Assembly (NCBI RefSeq): GCF_007827455.1
Contig: NZ_VISM01000001.1
Location: 62,001 to 126,000, forward strand
Direction of reading: 5' to 3'
DNA: 64,000 bases
Source: Lutibacter sp. Hel_I_33_5
GTDB taxonomy: Bacteria; Bacteroidota; Bacteroidia; Flavobacteriales; Flavobacteriaceae
Of the stretch, positions 61,840 to 64,000 are shown piece by piece (within the stretch, counting starts at the first letter, position 1; the number at the start of each line of letters is the position of its first letter). The translations under genes and the position numbers were made by a program. A model generated the notes under the pieces. It worked only from the letters and a program-made list of their open reading frames with translations, searched no databases and was not told where the DNA came from.

Positions 61840-62581
61840 TTTAGTTTCAATTATTACTCCTAGTTACAATTCTTCAAAATATATTGAAGAGACTATTAAA
61901 AGTGTTCAAAATCAAAAACATACAAATTGGGAGCTTTTAATTACAGATGATGGTTCTAAAGATAATTCTGTTGAGATAATATTAAAACTTTTAAAAAAAG
62001 ACAAAAGAATAAAAATATTTCAAATCCAAAATTCTGGACCAGCTATAGCAAGAAATAATTCAATAAAACATGCTAAAGGAAAATATTTAGCTTTTTTAGA
62101 TAGTGACGACATATGGTTTTCAAATTTTTTATCTGTCTCTTTAAAAAAAATCTTATTTACAGAAGGTTTTGTTTTTGCTTCTTATAAGCGCTGTCATGAA
62201 ATTACTTTGAAAGAAGTTTATAAAGATTTTATTGTTCCAGAAAAAGTATCATATCAAGACATATTAAAAACTAATTCAATTAGTTGCCTTACTGCATTTG
62301 TTGATATAGGTAGATTAGGTAAAGAGTTTATGCCAGAAGTAATATTTAGACAAGACATGGGTTTATGGCTTAAATATTTAAAAAAAATTAAATTTGCAGA
62401 AGGCATCCAAGAACCATTAGCTATTTATAGAATTAGAAATAAATCTCACTCTAGAAATAAAATAAGGATATTAAAACCTCAATGGTTTTTTTATAGACAT
62501 ATAGAAAAAGCTAGTGTTCTTAAATCTATTTATTATATGATTATTTGGGCGTTTTATGGCATGAAAAAATATATTAATTAA
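61832..62581 (+). CDS. Glycosyltransferase family 2
   Basis: A 249-residue compact GT-A enzyme. LVSIITPSYNSSKYIEETIK, ITDDGSKDNS, NSGPAIARNNSIKHAKGKYL and AFLDSDDIWFSNFLS are the nucleotide/metal motifs, and FRQDMGLWLKYLKKI is the acceptor-site segment. The C-terminus is short and basic. It overlaps the preceding gene by 8 bp and is 51 bp before the polyprenyl-phosphate transferase. Its placement near the initiating enzyme suggests addition of the second sugar, by inference. Confidence 0.92.
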   Translation: MNNLVSIITPSYNSSKYIEETIKSVQNQKHTNWELLITDDGSKDNSVEIILKLLKKDKRIKIFQIQNSGPAIARNNSIKHAKGKYLAFLDSDDIWFSNFLSVSLKKILFTEGFVFASYKRCHEITLKEVYKDFIVPEKVSYQDILKTNSISCLTAFVDIGRLGKEFMPEVIFRQDMGLWLKYLKKIKFAEGIQEPLAIYRIRNKSHSRNKIRILKPQWFFYRHIEKASVLKSIYYMIIWAFYGMKKYIN

Positions 62582-62632
62582 AAATTAATCTTCATTAACT
62601 TTGGATTTAACTTGAATCTTCCAAAATAAATA

Positions 62633-64000
62633 ATGAGCAAATCATTTTCCCATATCAATATTTCTGAAAGAAAACTTTTACTACGTTTTTTTGATGTTCT
62701 TTTTCCTTTATTTTTTTTATGGATAACTAGTGTATATAGTGATTATGCATATTTTAATTTTAGCAACCCTAAAATACTTGTTTGGTGTCTTGTATTGAGT
62801 TTTTATATTGTTCTTTTTGGGGAAATATTTCAACTTTATAATTTAAAAACAACTTATAGTAGATATATTGTATTTAGAAATGTATTTATAACATCATTAG
62901 TTGTAACCATAGCTTATATTTTTACACCAATAGTATCACCTTTATTACCCCATGAAAGAGTTCATATTTTGTATTTTTTCTTACTAATTACTTTTTCAAT
63001 ATTTTCATGGCGAATACTTTATTTAGCTGTTTTATATAAACCAAAATATTTTAAATCAATTGTTATTATTGGAGGAAAAGAGAATGTCAAAAGATTATTA
63101 AGTATTATAAATGTTAAGCAACAGCATAATATTATTAATTATATATCTGATACTAATATTGATGAAAGTGATAAATTTTTAGATATTAATAATGTTAATA
63201 TTTACGATGAATGTTTAAATGCTAATGTTTCTGAGGTTATAGTTTCAACAGATAATTTATCAAATGAGTTAACTAATAAGTTAAATAAAGAAATGATATT
63301 ATTATTTGAAAAAGGAATTAATATCACAAGTTTTGAATCTTATTATGAAGACAATACAGATAGAATTCCTAAAGAATATTTAGATCATAATTTTTATAAA
63401 AAAATAAGCTATAGTGAGAATAATTATAATAGAATGTATTTATTTATACATAGAGTTGTAGATGTATTAGTGTCTATTTTTGGATTGATATCTTTTTTAC
63501 TAATCCTTCCTTTTATATTTGTTGGAAACCTACTCGGAAATAGAGGTTCAATTTTTTATACCCAAGAAAGAGTTGGCTTAAAAGGTGAGAAGTTTAAAAT
63601 ATACAAACTTCGTTCTATGGTTTCTAATGCTGAACAAAACGGTGCGGTTTGGGCTGTTAAAAATGATGTTAGAATTACTTCTTTTGGAAAGTTTTTAAGA
63701 AAAACTAGATTAGATGAAGTACCACAGTTTATTAATATTTTAAAAGGTGAAATGAGTCTAATTGGACCAAGGCCTGAAAGACCTGAATTTGTTGATAAAT
63801 TAAAAAAAGAAATTCCATTTTACGCTATAAGAAATGTTATTAGACCAGGATTAACAGGTTGGGCACAAGTAAATTACCCGTATGCAAATACAATTGAAGA
63901 ACAAGAAAAAAAATTACGCTACGATTTATATTATATAAAAGAAAGAAGTACTTTTTTAGACTTTAAAGTTTTAATAAAAACCATTTCTACTATTTTATTA
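62633..64000 (+). CDS. Polyprenyl-phosphate sugar-1-phosphate transferase (initiating enzyme, 3' truncated)
   Basis: The ATG at 62633 opens a frame running past the window end, so only 456 residues are seen. Four N-terminal membrane helices (FFDVLFPLFFLWITSVYS; LVWCLVLSFYIVLFG) are followed by a cytoplasmic Rossmann-like region (KSIVIIGGKENVKRLLSIIN). A fifth helix and the catalytic sugar-transferase domain come next, with KIYKLRSMVSNAEQNG, RITSFGKFLRKTRLDEVPQF and SLIGPRPERPEF. It transfers sugar-1-phosphate to undecaprenyl phosphate to start repeat synthesis (WbaP/WcaJ type). At most a few residues should be missing at the C-terminus. Confidence 0.93.
   Translation, partial: MSKSFSHINISERKLLLRFFDVLFPLFFLWITSVYSDYAYFNFSNPKILVWCLVLSFYIVLFGEIFQLYNLKTTYSRYIVFRNVFITSLVVTIAYIFTPIVSPLLPHERVHILYFFLLITFSIFSWRILYLAVLYKPKYFKSIVIIGGKENVKRLLSIINVKQQHNIINYISDTNIDESDKFLDINNVNIYDECLNANVSEVIVSTDNLSNELTNKLNKEMILLFEKGINITSFESYYEDNTDRIPKEYLDHNFYKKISYSENNYNRMYLFIHRVVDVLVSIFGLISFLLILPFIFVGNLLGNRGSIFYTQERVGLKGEKFKIYKLRSMVSNAEQNGAVWAVKNDVRITSFGKFLRKTRLDEVPQFINILKGEMSLIGPRPERPEFVDKLKKEIPFYAIRNVIRPGLTGWAQVNYPYANTIEEQEKKLRYDLYYIKERSTFLDFKVLIKTISTILL

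Overview
The window is AT-rich, gene-dense chromosomal DNA from a member of the Flavobacteriia (Bacteroidota), most likely a marine Flavobacteriaceae of the Polaribacter/Tenacibaculum kind. The genus is an inference. Signs seen in the sequence are: a bacillithiol-type deacetylase, a secreted protein with a type IX sorting domain, a TonB receptor with a carboxypeptidase-regulatory-like N-terminus, promoter boxes of the Bacteroidota form TAnnTTTG, a 6S-Flavo-like RNA after zapA, a fused ftcD/cyclodeaminase, and very low GC throughout. No rRNA, insertion sequence, prophage or CRISPR array was seen.

Positions 1-35.6 kb are core genome in short transcription units on both strands, often separated by clear hairpin terminators. 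In order they hold: the 3' part of an efflux adaptor; a PagL-like outer-membrane lipid A deacylase candidate; 3-hydroxybutyryl-CoA dehydrogenase and a Gfo/Idh/MocA oxidoreductase; pcm; a DUF2147 protein; a KdsC-like phosphatase and a DUF2520 protein; bshB1; tRNA-His; a LytTR/histidine-kinase pair with a membrane protein; uvrA; an ECF sigma factor followed by an unlisted 47-residue ORF; an endonuclease III without iron-sulfur cysteines; and bcp. A second two-component pair follows, divergent from a small LuxR-type regulator and a 1,231-residue leucine-rich-repeat protein. Then come a TonB receptor, an M23 peptidase, a coiled-coil protein with zapA, 6S RNA and rny, xerD, two small beta-barrels, aroQ, a TM2 protein, an unknown secreted protein and ftcD.

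From 35.75 kb to the end of the window every gene lies on the + strand in one tightly packed surface-polysaccharide locus, with many ATGA/TAATG stop-start overlaps. It opens with an ABC exporter (wzm/wzt-like). It continues with a VioA-like aminotransferase and an acetyltransferase, several glycosyltransferases, a methyltransferase and wecB. A compact nonulosonic (sialic) acid block follows: neuB, neuC, a NodB-type deacetylase, a formyltransferase, a CMP-sugar synthetase and an AsnB-type amidotransferase, then an unassigned GT-B-like protein. After that come an acetyltransferase, more glycosyltransferases, an O-antigen ligase/polymerase, a membrane-anchored beta-propeller-like protein, a CapK-like adenylate-forming enzyme and, cut off by the window end, the initiating polyprenyl-phosphate sugar transferase.

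The most interesting hypothesis is that 44.5-52.2 kb makes and transfers a modified sialic acid, N-formylated and perhaps amidated. Synthesis would run from UDP-GlcNAc via neuC/neuB, with the acyl group swapped by the deacetylase/formyltransferase pair, activation by the CMP-synthetase, and transfer by the unclassified protein at 50.8 kb.
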